64,000 nucleotides of DNA from Pseudomonas sp. MIACH (GCF_001269925.1 NZ_LHVO01000046.1:62001-126000), one strand, 5' to 3'; counted from the first letter of the stretch, positions 16,311 to 26,372 are shown. The notes: a model not told the origin generated them from the sequence alone. Program-made: numbers and translations.

Positions 16311-16805
16311 TCAGCGACGACGGAACAGCGGCAGCGGCTCATCCGTTGCGGCCTGGTACGTCACCGAGAAGTCCTTGAGGCTTTCCAGCGCCTCGTACGG
16401 GTCTTTGTCGGCGCGCAAGGCGAAGGCATCGAACCCGCAGCGGCGCAGGTAGAACAACTGGTCGCGCAACACATCACCAATCGCCCGCAGCTCACCCTTG
16501 TAACCATAACGGTCACGCAACAGGCGCGCGTTGGAGTAGTTGCGCCCGTCGGTGAAGGCCGGGAAGTTCAGGGCGATGACCTGGAAGTGTTCCACGTCAG
16601 CGCCGATCTCTTCGGCTTCTTCATCGGCGTCCAGCCACACACCCAGACCGCCGTCGCGGGCCTTGAGCGCGTGGCCGTGTTCGCGCCACAGCGCCAGCGG
16701 CACGATCAGGTCGTCGCAGTTGGAGATGCCGTCGAAGCTCGCGTCCTTGGGCAGCAGGTGCCAGGTTTCGTCGAGTACTTCGTTGTTCTTAATGATTCGC
16801 TGCAT
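16311..16805 (-). CDS. DUF934 family protein (sulfite-reductase partner)
   Basis: A 164-residue soluble protein (MQRIIKNNEVLDETWHLLP...). DUF934 proteins are found almost always next to sulfite reductase or cysH in proteobacteria and are assumed to assist assimilatory sulfate reduction; the biochemical role is not established. It has the family block FPAFTDGRNYSNARLLRDRYGYKGELRAIGDV in its middle. Its start overlaps the last 17 bases of cysI, so the two are translated together. Confidence 0.9.
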   Translation of the reverse strand: MQRIIKNNEVLDETWHLLPKDASFDGISNCDDLIVPLALWREHGHALKARDGGLGVWLDADEEAEEIGADVEHFQVIALNFPAFTDGRNYSNARLLRDRYGYKGELRAIGDVLRDQLFYLRRCGFDAFALRADKDPYEALESLKDFSVTYQAATDEPLPLFRRR

Positions 16806-18447
16806 AGACGCGCTCCTTGAACAGGTCAATGCCGATGCGCTGGTAGGTGTCGATGAAGCGCTCATCTTCGGTGCGCTGTTCGATGTACACGTCGATCAGC
16901 TTGCCGATCACCTCGGGCATGGCTTCCTGGGCGAAGGATGGGCCAAGGATCTTGCCCAGGCTCGCATCACGGCTGGCGCTGCCACCCAGGGACACTTGGT
17001 AGAATTCTTCGCCTTTCTTGTCTACGCCCAGGATGCCGATGTGGCCGACGTGGTGGTGACCACAGGCGTTCATGCAACCGGAGATGTTCAGGTCCAGCTC
17101 GCCGATGTCGAACAGGTAGTCCAGGTCGTCGAAACGGCGCTGGATCGATTCGGCAATCGGGATCGACTTGGCGTTGGCCAGGGAGCAGAAGTCGCCGCCC
17201 GGGCAGCAGATGATGTCGGTCAACAGGCCGATGTTCGGCGTGGCGAAACCGCCTTCGCGCAGTTCGCCCCACAGGGTGAACAGTTGGCTCTGCTCAACGT
17301 CCGCGAGGATGATGTTCTGCTCGTGGGAAGTGCGCAGTTGGCCGAAGCTGTAGCGCTCGGCCAGGTCGGCGACGGCGTCCAGCTGCTTGTCGGTGATGTC
17401 GCCCGGCGCCACACCGGTCGGTTTCAGCGACAGGGTAACCGCCACATAGCCCGGCTTTTTGTGCGCCAGGGTGTTGCGGGTGCGCCAGCGGGCAAAGCCT
17501 GGGTGCTGCTGGTCGAGCGCTGCGAGCTCGGCATCCTGATTGCTCAGGGCCTTGTACTCGGGATCGACGAAGTGCTTGGCCACACGGTGCACTTCGGCTT
17601 CGGTCAGGGTGGTCTGGCCGCCGCGCAGGTGCTCCATCTCGGCGTCGACTTTCTGGGCGAACACCTCAGGGGTCAGTGCCTTGACCAGGATCTTGATCCG
17701 GGCCTTGTATTTGTTGTCGCGACGGCCGTAGCGGTTGTAGACCCGCAGGATGGCGTCGAGGTAGCTCAACAGGTCCTGCCACGGCAGGAACTCGTTGATG
17801 AACGCGCCGACCACCGGGGTACGGCCCAGGCCGCCACCCACCAGTACACGGAAACCCAGCTCGCCGGCCGCGTTGTACACCGGCTCCAGGCCGATATCGT
17901 GTACTTCGATGGCTGCACGGTCCGAGGTCGAGCCATTGATGGCGATCTTGAACTTGCGCGGCAGGTAGGCGAATTCGGGGTGGAAGGTGGTCCATTGACG
18001 GACGATTTCACACCACGGGCGTGGGTCGATCAGCTCGTCGGCGGCAACCCCGGCGAATTGGTCGGTGGTCACGTTGCGCAGGCAGTTACCACTGGTCTGA
18101 ATCGCGTGCATCTGCACGGTGGCCAGCTCAGCGAGGATGTCCGGCACATCTTCCAGCGCCGGCCAGTTGAACTGCACGTTCTGTCGGGTACTGATGTGGG
18201 CATAGCCCTTGTCGAAGTCGCGGGCAATCTTGGCCATCATGCGGGTCTGGCGCGAAGTCAGTTGGCCATAAGGCACGGCCACCCGCAGCATCGGCGCAAA
18301 GCGCTGAACATAAAGGCCATTTTGCAGGCGCAGAGGGCGGAACTCTTCTTCGCTCAGTTCACCTGCTAGGTAGCGTCGGGTCTGATCACGGAACTGCTTG
18401 ACGCGGTCCTCGATGATGCGCTGATCGTATTCGTCGTATACGTACAT
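16789..18447 (-). CDS. cysI: Nitrite/sulfite reductase hemoprotein (assimilatory sulfite reductase)
   Basis: A 552-residue siroheme/[4Fe-4S] enzyme reducing sulfite to sulfide for cysteine synthesis. It has two ferredoxin-like half domains with the ARTRQN-like SRQTRM and HISTRQNVQFNWP sequences for siroheme contacts, and the cluster cysteines in CCPGGDFCSLA and NISGCMNACGHHH. The start at 18447 (MYVYDEYDQRIIEDRVKQ) fits conservation; the longer frame to 18534 does not. The one-subunit form paired with DUF934 is the pseudomonad version (PA1838-like). The 230-base upstream gap is the likely CysB-controlled promoter region. Confidence 0.92.
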   Translation of the reverse strand: MYVYDEYDQRIIEDRVKQFRDQTRRYLAGELSEEEFRPLRLQNGLYVQRFAPMLRVAVPYGQLTSRQTRMMAKIARDFDKGYAHISTRQNVQFNWPALEDVPDILAELATVQMHAIQTSGNCLRNVTTDQFAGVAADELIDPRPWCEIVRQWTTFHPEFAYLPRKFKIAINGSTSDRAAIEVHDIGLEPVYNAAGELGFRVLVGGGLGRTPVVGAFINEFLPWQDLLSYLDAILRVYNRYGRRDNKYKARIKILVKALTPEVFAQKVDAEMEHLRGGQTTLTEAEVHRVAKHFVDPEYKALSNQDAELAALDQQHPGFARWRTRNTLAHKKPGYVAVTLSLKPTGVAPGDITDKQLDAVADLAERYSFGQLRTSHEQNIILADVEQSQLFTLWGELREGGFATPNIGLLTDIICCPGGDFCSLANAKSIPIAESIQRRFDDLDYLFDIGELDLNISGCMNACGHHHVGHIGILGVDKKGEEFYQVSLGGSASRDASLGKILGPSFAQEAMPEVIGKLIDVYIEQRTEDERFIDTYQRIGIDLFKERVYAANH

Positions 18448-18680
18448 ATAGGTCCTGTTCTCGGCAAATCTGCGCGCACGGCCGCGCACTCCCAACGGAG
18501 CCGGCGCACGATACCAGTTTGCGTTTATGCGCAAAAGTGATGTTTGAGTATATGCACATAACCAAAATGACTAATGAGAAGGGTTATCGTGATACCCACA
18601 TTTGTCATGCGGGCAATCGTCAACTTTACTGTGATCGTGTTTGAGTGCAATCACCTATAAAACCGACAAGAGGCGATGCA

Positions 18681-18794
18681 ATGAGCAATCCGACAAAAGC
18701 CCGTAAACCTGACAGTACCGTTGATGCCTGGGCCATTCTGTTCTTGATCATTCTGGTGGTGGGAACTGCCGTTTTCTGGGTCAGCCACCAATAA
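18681..18794 (+). CDS. 37-residue single-span membrane protein
   Basis: ATG at 18681 with an AGAGGCG ribosome-binding site 7 bases upstream, TAA at 18792. The product is MSNPTKARKPDSTVDAWAIL followed by a hydrophobic helix (FLIILVVGTAVFW) and VSHQ. Basic, short N-terminus and one transmembrane helix suggest a small inner-membrane protein. It is just upstream of the sugar-type binding protein gene. I recall similar tiny ORFs in this place in pseudomonads, but no function is known. Confidence 0.65.
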   Translation: MSNPTKARKPDSTVDAWAILFLIILVVGTAVFWVSHQ

Positions 18795-18869
18795 AGGACG
18801 TTGATTGAGCCTCGATTGGTTTGGGCATTGCCACTATCATGGCGGCTTATTTTCGAGGCTCAAGCATCC

Positions 18870-19937
18870 ATGTTGAAGGTGTTGATTACGTGTTTCTGGT
18901 TGCTGGGACCGACCTATGGGTTGATGGCCCATGCCACGTCGGTGGTGTTTCTCAATCCAGGCACGTCGACGGAAACCTTCTGGGTCAGCTACGCGCAATT
19001 CATGCAGGCCGCCGCCAAGGACCTCGGCCTGGATTTGCGTGTGCGTTACGGCGAGCGTAATCCCGACAACACGCTGCTCCAGGCGCGTGAGGTACTGCAA
19101 GGCAGCCAGCGGCCGGACTACCTGGTGCTGGTGAATGAGCAGTACGTTGCACCGCAGATCCTGCGCATGGCCGAGGGCAGTGGCGTCAAGCTGCTGGTGG
19201 TGAACAGCGCGCTGACCCCCGACCAGATGCAATTGCTGGGAACCCGCAGCGGCATCCAGTTGATCGGCAGCCTGGTCGCCGACGATGAAGAGGCGGGCTA
19301 CCTGATGCTCCGCGACCTGTTGCGCCAGCACGGTCCGGTTGCGCCTGGCCAATCCCTCGACCTGCTGGCATTTTCCGGCTCCAAGGCCACCCCGGTGGCG
19401 CAATTGCGCGAGCGCGGCATGCGCCGGGCGCTGGCCGAGCATCCCGAGGTGCGCCTGCGCCAGCTGGTCTACGGTGAGTGGAGCCGCCAGCGTGCGTTCG
19501 AACAGGCGACGCAACTGTTCAAGCGCTACCCGCAGACGGCGCTGGTGTGGTCGGCCAACGATCAGATGGCACTGGGCGCCATGCAGGCGCTGCAGGCCAC
19601 TGGGCGATCACCCGGCAAGGACACGTTGTTCAGCGCGGTCAACAGCTCGCCCGAGATCCTGCGGGCGCGCCTGGATGGGCGCTTGTCGAGTTTGGTCGCC
19701 GGGCATTTCACCGTCGGCGGGTGGGCCATGGTGCTGATCAATGATGATGCCAAGGGCGTGGACATATGCGCATACGGCGGGGGTGAGCGTCCGTTGGCGT
19801 TGTTCCAATTGATCAATGCCGGCCAGGCACGGCACTTGTTGGAGCCGACACCGTCGGTGAATTTTCGCGCGCTGTCCGCCGAGGGCAAGCCCACGTCCTA
19901 TCGTTACCCGTTCAGCTTGCGTCTGTTGCTGCGCTAG
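18870..19937 (+). CDS. ABC-type sugar-like periplasmic binding protein
   Basis: A 355-residue protein with a signal peptide (MLKVLITCFWLLGPTYGLMAHA) and the two-lobe periplasmic-binding fold of the ribose/LacI class (Peripla_BP_4): SVVFLNPGTSTETFWVSYAQF at the first strand, RYGERNPDNTL, PDYLVLVNEQYVA, and VWSANDQMALGAMQAL in lobe two. No permease or ATPase gene is next to it, so it may feed a sensor protein or serve a distant transporter. The longer frame from 18801 is rejected because it puts 23 residues ahead of the signal peptide. It converges on a DUF2970 gene, overlapping 4 bases. Confidence 0.82.
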   Translation: MLKVLITCFWLLGPTYGLMAHATSVVFLNPGTSTETFWVSYAQFMQAAAKDLGLDLRVRYGERNPDNTLLQAREVLQGSQRPDYLVLVNEQYVAPQILRMAEGSGVKLLVVNSALTPDQMQLLGTRSGIQLIGSLVADDEEAGYLMLRDLLRQHGPVAPGQSLDLLAFSGSKATPVAQLRERGMRRALAEHPEVRLRQLVYGEWSRQRAFEQATQLFKRYPQTALVWSANDQMALGAMQALQATGRSPGKDTLFSAVNSSPEILRARLDGRLSSLVAGHFTVGGWAMVLINDDAKGVDICAYGGGERPLALFQLINAGQARHLLEPTPSVNFRALSAEGKPTSYRYPFSLRLLLR

Positions 19938-20152
19938 ACGCCGGCCAGGTGCAGCACCAGCTTGACGATCCCAAACAACGTCAGCGCAAACACCGCCGTG
20001 AACAGGATGCCCAGGATCACAAAGTGGCTGGGCTTGCCGTGGGTAAAGTCGCGGGCGCGATTCTTGCCACTCTGCACGCCAAACGCAGCGGCCACCACGC
20101 TGTGGAGCATCTGCCAGAAGGTAGGGGGCTTGTTGTTGGCTGGATCGTCCAT
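19934..20152 (-). CDS. DUF2970 family small membrane protein
   Basis: A 72-residue protein: a soluble N-terminus with the family pattern FWQMLHSVVAAAFGVQSGKNRARDF, then one hydrophobic helix (FVILGILFTAVFALTLFGIVKLVL). Members are small inner-membrane proteins of unknown role in gamma- and betaproteobacteria. Its stop overlaps that of the convergent binding-protein gene (cta/tag). metH ends 52 bases upstream on the same strand and may share its transcript. Confidence 0.88.
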   Translation of the reverse strand: MDDPANNKPPTFWQMLHSVVAAAFGVQSGKNRARDFTHGKPSHFVILGILFTAVFALTLFGIVKLVLHLAGV

Positions 20153-20204
20153 ACGTCCCTCGACACAAGGTGTGTGAGGGACAGCATAGACAATCCGTCA
20201 GGGC

Positions 20205-23200
20205 TTAGTTGTCGTAGCCCAGGTTCGGCGCCAGCCAGCGCTCGGTGACGGCCAGGTCCTGGCCCTTGCGCGCGGTGTAGCTGGTCACCTGGTCCTTGTC
20301 GACCTTGCCCACGGCAAAGTACTGCGCCTGCGGGTGGGCGAAGTACCAGCCGCTGACTGCCGCCGCCGGGAACATCGCGTAGTGCTCGGTGAGGAACACA
20401 CCGCTGCGCCCGGCCTGCATTTCGCGGGCCTCGGGGTCGAGCAGTTGGAACAACTGGGCTTTCTCGGTGTGATCCGGGCAGGCTGGGTAACCGGGGGCAG
20501 GGCGGATACCGCTGTACTGCTCCTTGATCAGCGCCTCGTTATCCAGTTGCTCGTCCTTGGCGTAGCCCCAGTGCTCCTTACGCACCTGCTGGTGCAGCCA
20601 CTCGGCACAGGCCTCGGCCAGGCGGTCGGCCAGGGCCTTGACCATGATCGAGTTGTAGTCGTCGCCCGCGTCCTGGTAAGCCTTGGCCACTTCTTCGGCG
20701 CCGATGCCGGCGGTGGTGATGAAACCACCGATGTAGTCGGTCACGCCGCTGTCTTTTGGAGCGACGAAGTCGGCCAGGGAGAAGTTCGGTTTGCCGTCGG
20801 TCTTGATGATCTGCTGGCGCAGGTGGTGCAGCCTGGCAATCGGCTGGCCGTCTTCGCCGTAGACTTCCAGGTCATCGTCCTGCACCTGGTTGGTCGGCCA
20901 GAAACCGAACACCGCACGGGCGCTGATAAGTTTTTCGTCGATCAGCTTCTTGAGCATTTCCTGGGCGTCGGCGTACAGCGCGGTGGCCGCTTCACCCACC
21001 ACTTCATCGGTCAGGATGCGTGGGAACTTGCCGGCCAGGTCCCAGGAGATAAAGAACGGGGTCCAGTCGATGTACTCGGCCAGGACGTTGAGGTCGATAT
21101 TGTCCAGCACCTTGGAGCCGGTGAAGGTTGGCTTGACCGGCGTGTAGGTGCTCCAGTCGAACTGCGGCTTCTTGGCGATGGCCGCCGGGTAGCTCAGGCG
21201 TTCGGTGCGCGCACTGCGGTTGGAGGTGCGCTCACGCACATCGATGTACTCCAGGCGGGTCTTCTCGACGAAGCCGGCCTTCAACTCCTTGGACAGCAGC
21301 TGGGTGGCCACACCCACTGCCCGGGAGGCGTCGGTGACGTAGATCACCGCGTCGTTGCTGTACTTGGGCTCGATCTTCACCGCCGTGTGTGCCTTGGAGG
21401 TGGTCGCGCCGCCGATCATCAGCGGCAGGTGGAAGTCCTGGCGCTGCATCTCGCGGGCCACATGCACCATCTCGTCCAGGGACGGCGTGATCAGGCCGGA
21501 CAGCCCGATAATGTCGCACTTCTGCTCCTTGGCCACCTGCAGGATCTTCTCCGCCGGCACCATCACGCCGAGGTCGACGATGTCATAACCGTTGCAGCCG
21601 AGTACCACGCCGACGATGTTCTTGCCGATGTCATGCACGTCGCCCTTCACCGTGGCCATCAGGATCTTGCCCTTGGCTTCCGGCTTGTCGCCTTTTTCCA
21701 GCTCGATGAACGGGATCAAGTGGGCCACGGCCTGCTTCATCACGCGGGCGGATTTCACCACCTGGGGCAGGAACATTTTGCCGGCGCCGAACAGGTCGCC
21801 GACGATGTTCATACCGGACATCAGCGGGCCTTCGATCACTTCGATCGGGCGCGCGAACGACTGCCGCGATTCCTCGGTGTCTTCGACGATATGGGTGGTG
21901 ATGCCCTTGACCAGCGCGTGTTCCAGGCGCTTGTTGACCGGCCAGCCGCGCCATTCTTCGGTCTCGGCCTCTTTTACGCTGCCGTCGCCCTTGTACTTGT
22001 CGGCGATGGCGAGGAGGGCGTCGGTGCCTTCCGGGGTGCGGTTGAGGACTACATCTTCCACGGCATCGCGCAGCTCGGCCGGGATCTGGTCGTAGATCTC
22101 CAGCTGGCCGGCGTTGACGATACCCATGGTCAGGCCGTTGCGGATCGCATACAGCAGGAACACCGAGTGGATCGCCTCACGCACCGGGTTGTTGCCACGG
22201 AACGAGAACGACACGTTGGACACGCCACCGGAGGTCAGCGCATACGGCAGCTCGTCGCGGATATAGGCGCAGGCGTTGATGAAATCGACGGCGTAGTTGT
22301 TGTGTTCTTCGATACCGGTGGCGACCGCGAAGATGTTCGGGTCGAAGATGATGTCTTCCGGCGGGAAGCCGACTTCATTGACCAGGATGTCGTAGGAGCG
22401 CTTGCAGATTTCTTTCTTGCGCGCTTCGGTGTCGGCCTGGCCGGCTTCGTCGAACGCCATCACCACCACCGCCGCACCGTAGCGCTTGCACAGCTTGGCG
22501 TGATGGATGAACTGCTCGACGCCTTCCTTCATGCTGATGGAGTTGACGATGCCCTTGCCCTGGATGCACTTGAGGCCGGCTTCGATCACTTCCCACTTGG
22601 AGGAGTCGATCATGATCGGTACACGGGAGATGTCCGGCTCGCCGGCAATCAGATTGAGGAAGGTCACCATGGCCTTCTTCGAATCGAGCATGCCCTCGTC
22701 CATGTTGATGTCGATCACCTGGGCGCCGGCTTCCACCTGTTGCAGGGCGACTTCCAGGGCTTCGGTGTAGTTGTCTTCACGGATCAGACGGGCAAAACGC
22801 GCGGAACCGGTGATGTTGGTGCGCTCGCCGACGTTGACGAACAACGAGCTGCGATCAATCGTGAACGGCTCCAGGCCCGACAGGCGGCAAGCCTTGGGGA
22901 TGTCCGGGATCGGGCGCGGCGCGTAGCCGGCAACGGCCTTGGCGATGGCTTCGATATGGCCCGGGGTGGTGCCGCAGCAGCCGCCGACGATATTGAGGAA
23001 GCCGCTCTGGGCGAACTCTTCGATGACCTTGGCGGTTTCCGACGGCAGCTCGTCGTACTCGCCGAATTCGTTGGGCAGGCCGGCGTTGGGGTGCGCGGAC
23101 ACGTGGGTGTTGGCTTTGTTGGACAACTCTTCCAGGTACGGGCGCAGCTCGCTGGCGCCGAGGGCGCAGTTCAGGCCCACGGAAATCGGCTTGGCGTGGG

Positions 23201-23915
23201 CCACCGAGTTCCAGAACGCTTCGGTGGTCTGGCCCGACAAGGTACGGCCGGAGGCGTCGGTGATGGTGCCGGAGATCATGATCGGCAATTCGATACCGAG
23301 CGCTTCGAACACGCCCTGCACGGCGAAGATCGCGGCCTTGGCGTTGAGGGTGTCGAAGATGGTCTCGATCAGGATCAGGTCGGCACCGCCCTCGATCAGG
23401 CCCTGGGTGGCCTCGGTGTAGTTCTCCACCAGTTCATCGAAGGTAACGTTGCGGTAGCCGGGGTTGTTCACATCGGGCGACAGCGAGCAGGTGCGGCTGG
23501 TCGGGCCGAGGACGCCGGCAACGAAACGCGGCTTGGCCGGGTTCTCGGCGGTCTTGGCATCGGCGATCTTGCGTGCCAGGCGTGCGCCTTCGACGTTCAA
23601 TTCATAGGCCAGCTCTTCCATGCCGTAGTCGGCCATGGAGATGCGGGTGGCGTTGAAGGTGTTGGTTTCGAGGATGTCGGCACCGGCATCCAGGTAGGCC
23701 TTCTCGATCCCGCCGATCACGTCCGGGCGGGTGAGCACCAGCAGGTCGTTGTTGCCCTTGACGTCGCTCGGCCAGTCGGCGAAGCGTTTGCCGCGGTAGT
23801 CATGTTCTTCCAGTTTATAGCTCTGGATCATCGTGCCCATGCCGCCGTCGAGGATCAGGATGCGTTCCTTGAGGGCGTGGTGAAGGGCTTGCAGACGAGC
23901 GCTACGATCGGACAT
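20205..23915 (-). CDS. metH: Cobalamin-dependent methionine synthase
   Basis: A 1,236-residue enzyme that transfers the methyl group of methyltetrahydrofolate to homocysteine through methylcobalamin. All four modules are visible: the homocysteine/zinc barrel (ILDGGMGTMIQSY; zinc Cys in VGGCCGTTPGHI), the pterin barrel (NVGERTNITGSARFARLI), the B12 domain with DVHDIGKNIVGVVLGCNGYD (axial His about 756), and the C-terminal SAM reactivation domain (GYPACPDHTEKAQLF). The start at 23915 (MSDRSARLQ) is preferred; 23936 is possible. It depends on the cobalamin made by the cob genes 4 kb away. No B12 riboswitch is seen ahead of it, which fits an enzyme that needs B12. Confidence 0.97.
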   Translation of the reverse strand: MSDRSARLQALHHALKERILILDGGMGTMIQSYKLEEHDYRGKRFADWPSDVKGNNDLLVLTRPDVIGGIEKAYLDAGADILETNTFNATRISMADYGMEELAYELNVEGARLARKIADAKTAENPAKPRFVAGVLGPTSRTCSLSPDVNNPGYRNVTFDELVENYTEATQGLIEGGADLILIETIFDTLNAKAAIFAVQGVFEALGIELPIMISGTITDASGRTLSGQTTEAFWNSVAHAKPISVGLNCALGASELRPYLEELSNKANTHVSAHPNAGLPNEFGEYDELPSETAKVIEEFAQSGFLNIVGGCCGTTPGHIEAIAKAVAGYAPRPIPDIPKACRLSGLEPFTIDRSSLFVNVGERTNITGSARFARLIREDNYTEALEVALQQVEAGAQVIDINMDEGMLDSKKAMVTFLNLIAGEPDISRVPIMIDSSKWEVIEAGLKCIQGKGIVNSISMKEGVEQFIHHAKLCKRYGAAVVVMAFDEAGQADTEARKKEICKRSYDILVNEVGFPPEDIIFDPNIFAVATGIEEHNNYAVDFINACAYIRDELPYALTSGGVSNVSFSFRGNNPVREAIHSVFLLYAIRNGLTMGIVNAGQLEIYDQIPAELRDAVEDVVLNRTPEGTDALLAIADKYKGDGSVKEAETEEWRGWPVNKRLEHALVKGITTHIVEDTEESRQSFARPIEVIEGPLMSGMNIVGDLFGAGKMFLPQVVKSARVMKQAVAHLIPFIELEKGDKPEAKGKILMATVKGDVHDIGKNIVGVVLGCNGYDIVDLGVMVPAEKILQVAKEQKCDIIGLSGLITPSLDEMVHVAREMQRQDFHLPLMIGGATTSKAHTAVKIEPKYSNDAVIYVTDASRAVGVATQLLSKELKAGFVEKTRLEYIDVRERTSNRSARTERLSYPAAIAKKPQFDWSTYTPVKPTFTGSKVLDNIDLNVLAEYIDWTPFFISWDLAGKFPRILTDEVVGEAATALYADAQEMLKKLIDEKLISARAVFGFWPTNQVQDDDLEVYGEDGQPIARLHHLRQQIIKTDGKPNFSLADFVAPKDSGVTDYIGGFITTAGIGAEEVAKAYQDAGDDYNSIMVKALADRLAEACAEWLHQQVRKEHWGYAKDEQLDNEALIKEQYSGIRPAPGYPACPDHTEKAQLFQLLDPEAREMQAGRSGVFLTEHYAMFPAAAVSGWYFAHPQAQYFAVGKVDKDQVTSYTARKGQDLAVTERWLAPNLGYDN

Positions 23916-24080
23916 GGGACTACTCTGGTCAGGCATTACGGAGGGCGTGGATCATAGCAAACCTGTGCAGATTTGCGGCATGCCCGGGATTTGCATGAAT
24001 ATCGCTCATGTTGGTAGGGAGTATGGCCCGGTAGAATCACCGCCACTTTTAATCGCACGCATTGAATCGGGACCGGATAC

Positions 24081-26372
24081 ATGTCACTTCGTCTTATCGT
24101 CAGCGCCGTCCTGGCATTGATAGCCAGTACCGCTCTGGCGGAAGGTCTCGCTTCGGCGATCTCTTATACCCGCGACATCCAACCAATCTTCACCGAGAAA
24201 TGCGTGGCCTGCCATGCCTGCTACGATTCTGCCTGCCAGCTCAACCTGGGCAGTGCCGAGGGCGCGGCGCGGGGCGCCAGCAAGATGCCGGTGTACGACG
24301 GCGAGCGCAGCCAGGCCACGCCCACCACCCGTTTGTTCTATGACGCCTTCGGCCAGCAGGCCTGGCAGCAGAAGGGCTTCTATTCGGTACTCGACGCCCA
24401 AGGCAGCCAGGCCGCATTGATGGCGCGCATGCTGGAGCTGGGGCATACCGCAGCGCTCAAGCCCAATGCCAAGTTGCCCGAAGAGATCGTATTGGGCCTG
24501 AATCGCGAAAACATGTGCGCCACGCCCGGTGAATTCAACGCCTATGCCGGCGCCCATCCCAAGGAAGGCATGCCCCTGGCGGTCACCGGCCTGACTGACC
24601 AGCAATACCAGACCTTGCAACGCTGGCTGGCGTCCGGCGCACCGATCGATGCGCAGGGCTTGGCGCCGAGCGCCAGGGAAGCCCTGCAGGTGCAGCAATG
24701 GGAAAACCTGTTCAACCAGCCCGGCGCCCGGGAGAGCCTGGTGGCGCGCTGGTTGTTCGAGCATCTGTTCCTGGCCCACATCTATTTCGAGGGCGGCGAG
24801 CCGGGGCATTTCTTCCAGTGGGTGCGTTCGCGCACGCCGAGCGGCCAGCCGATCGACCTGATTGCCACGCGCCGACCCAACGATGATCCAGGCACCCGCG
24901 TGTACTACCGTTTGTGGCCGGTGCAGGGTGTGATCGTGCATAAAACCCACATCACTTACCCGTTCAGTGCCGAGAAAATGGCACGTATAAAAGCGTTGTT
25001 CTACGCCGGAAACTGGCAGGTCAATGCCTTGCCGGGCTACGGGCCGGGCCGTCGAGCCAACCCATTTGAAACGTTCGAGGCGATCCCGGCCAAGGCGCGT
25101 TACCAGTTCATGCTCGATAACGCCGAATACTTCGTACGCACCTTTATTCGCGGGCCGGTGTGCCGTGGGCAGATCGCCACGGACGTGATCCGCGATAATT
25201 TCTGGACTCTGTTCCAGGACCCGGACCATGACCTGTACATCACCGATGCGCGTTATCGCGGCCAGGCCACGCCGTTGCTGGCGATGCCGGGGCAGAACGA
25301 CGACGTGGGCAGCGTGCTGAGCCTGTGGCTGGCCTATCGTGACAAGCGCAATGAATACGAGGCGCTGCGCCGTGACAGCTACGCCGACCTGCCGCCACCG
25401 AGTTGGTCGAGCCTGTGGGCGGGCAACGACAATGCGTTGCTGAGCATCTTCCGCCACTTCGACAGCGCTTCGGTCAACAAAGGCCTGATCGGTGAGGTGC
25501 CGCAGACGATGTGGCTGTTCGATTACCCACTGCTGGAGCGCACCTATTACCAGTTGGCGGTCAACTTCGACGTGTTCGGCAACGTGTCGCACCAGGCCCA
25601 GACCCGCCTGTACTTCGACCTGATCCGTAACGGCGCCGAGCAGAATTTTCTGCGCCTGATGCCGGCCAACAGCCGCGACGACTTTATGGATGACTGGTAC
25701 CAGAACAGCGGCAAGCTCAAGCTGTGGCTGGATTATGAGGCCATTGACGACGACAAGCCGACGGGCCTGCATCTGGATAAAAAAGACCCGAAGCGTGACT
25801 TCGCCAATCAGTTGCTCACCCGCTACGGCGACCTGAACGTCAGCCCGGACCCGATCAACCGTTGCGCCGGGGCGTACTGCTCCCGTGATGGCGTCGACTC
25901 GGAGTTGCAGGGCGCGGAGCAGGCGCTCAGTCGCCTGACCTCACGCCCGGCGGCGGGGCTCAAGGTGATCGACCAGTTGCCCGAAGCCACGATGCTGCGC
26001 GTTGAAACCGCCAGCGGCCAGCGTATGGTCTACAGCATGCTGCGCAACCGCGCCCACAGTAACGTGGCGTTTCTGTTAGGTGAGGCCTATCGCTATCAGC
26101 CGGGCCTGGACACGCTGACCATCTACCCAGGCGTGCTCAGCAGCTACCCGAACTTCATGTTCAATATTCCGGCGCGGGAAGTCCCCGAGTTTGTCGCCGA
26201 AATGGAGCGGGCCAAGGACGCCAACCGCTTTGAGAAAATCGTCGATCGCTGGGGCGTGCGCCGCAGCCACCCGTTGTTCTGGCAGTATTTCCACGATTTG
26301 TCCGTGTACATCCGCGAGACCACACCCGTGGAAGAAGGGGTGCTGGATATGAACCGCTATGAAAACCTCTGA
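24081..26372 (+). CDS. cti: Fatty acid cis/trans isomerase (periplasmic heme protein)
   Basis: A 763-residue protein that converts cis- to trans-unsaturated acyl chains in the membrane under solvent or heat stress. It has a signal peptide (MSLRLIVSAVLALIASTALA) and a cytochrome c-type heme site CVACHACYDS near residue 40, both typical of Cti. The C-terminus carries the family segments NRAHSNVAFLLGEAYR and TIYPGVLSSYPNFMFN. It is divergent from metH across a 165-base gap, with nfuA 93 bases downstream, the usual pseudomonad order. Confidence 0.93.
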   Translation: MSLRLIVSAVLALIASTALAEGLASAISYTRDIQPIFTEKCVACHACYDSACQLNLGSAEGAARGASKMPVYDGERSQATPTTRLFYDAFGQQAWQQKGFYSVLDAQGSQAALMARMLELGHTAALKPNAKLPEEIVLGLNRENMCATPGEFNAYAGAHPKEGMPLAVTGLTDQQYQTLQRWLASGAPIDAQGLAPSAREALQVQQWENLFNQPGARESLVARWLFEHLFLAHIYFEGGEPGHFFQWVRSRTPSGQPIDLIATRRPNDDPGTRVYYRLWPVQGVIVHKTHITYPFSAEKMARIKALFYAGNWQVNALPGYGPGRRANPFETFEAIPAKARYQFMLDNAEYFVRTFIRGPVCRGQIATDVIRDNFWTLFQDPDHDLYITDARYRGQATPLLAMPGQNDDVGSVLSLWLAYRDKRNEYEALRRDSYADLPPPSWSSLWAGNDNALLSIFRHFDSASVNKGLIGEVPQTMWLFDYPLLERTYYQLAVNFDVFGNVSHQAQTRLYFDLIRNGAEQNFLRLMPANSRDDFMDDWYQNSGKLKLWLDYEAIDDDKPTGLHLDKKDPKRDFANQLLTRYGDLNVSPDPINRCAGAYCSRDGVDSELQGAEQALSRLTSRPAAGLKVIDQLPEATMLRVETASGQRMVYSMLRNRAHSNVAFLLGEAYRYQPGLDTLTIYPGVLSSYPNFMFNIPAREVPEFVAEMERAKDANRFEKIVDRWGVRRSHPLFWQYFHDLSVYIRETTPVEEGVLDMNRYENL

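Noticed and set aside
20334..23957. 1,207-residue plus-strand frame opposite metH
   Set aside because: Low-complexity Val/Asp/Gly/His-rich shadow; metH on the other strand is certain.
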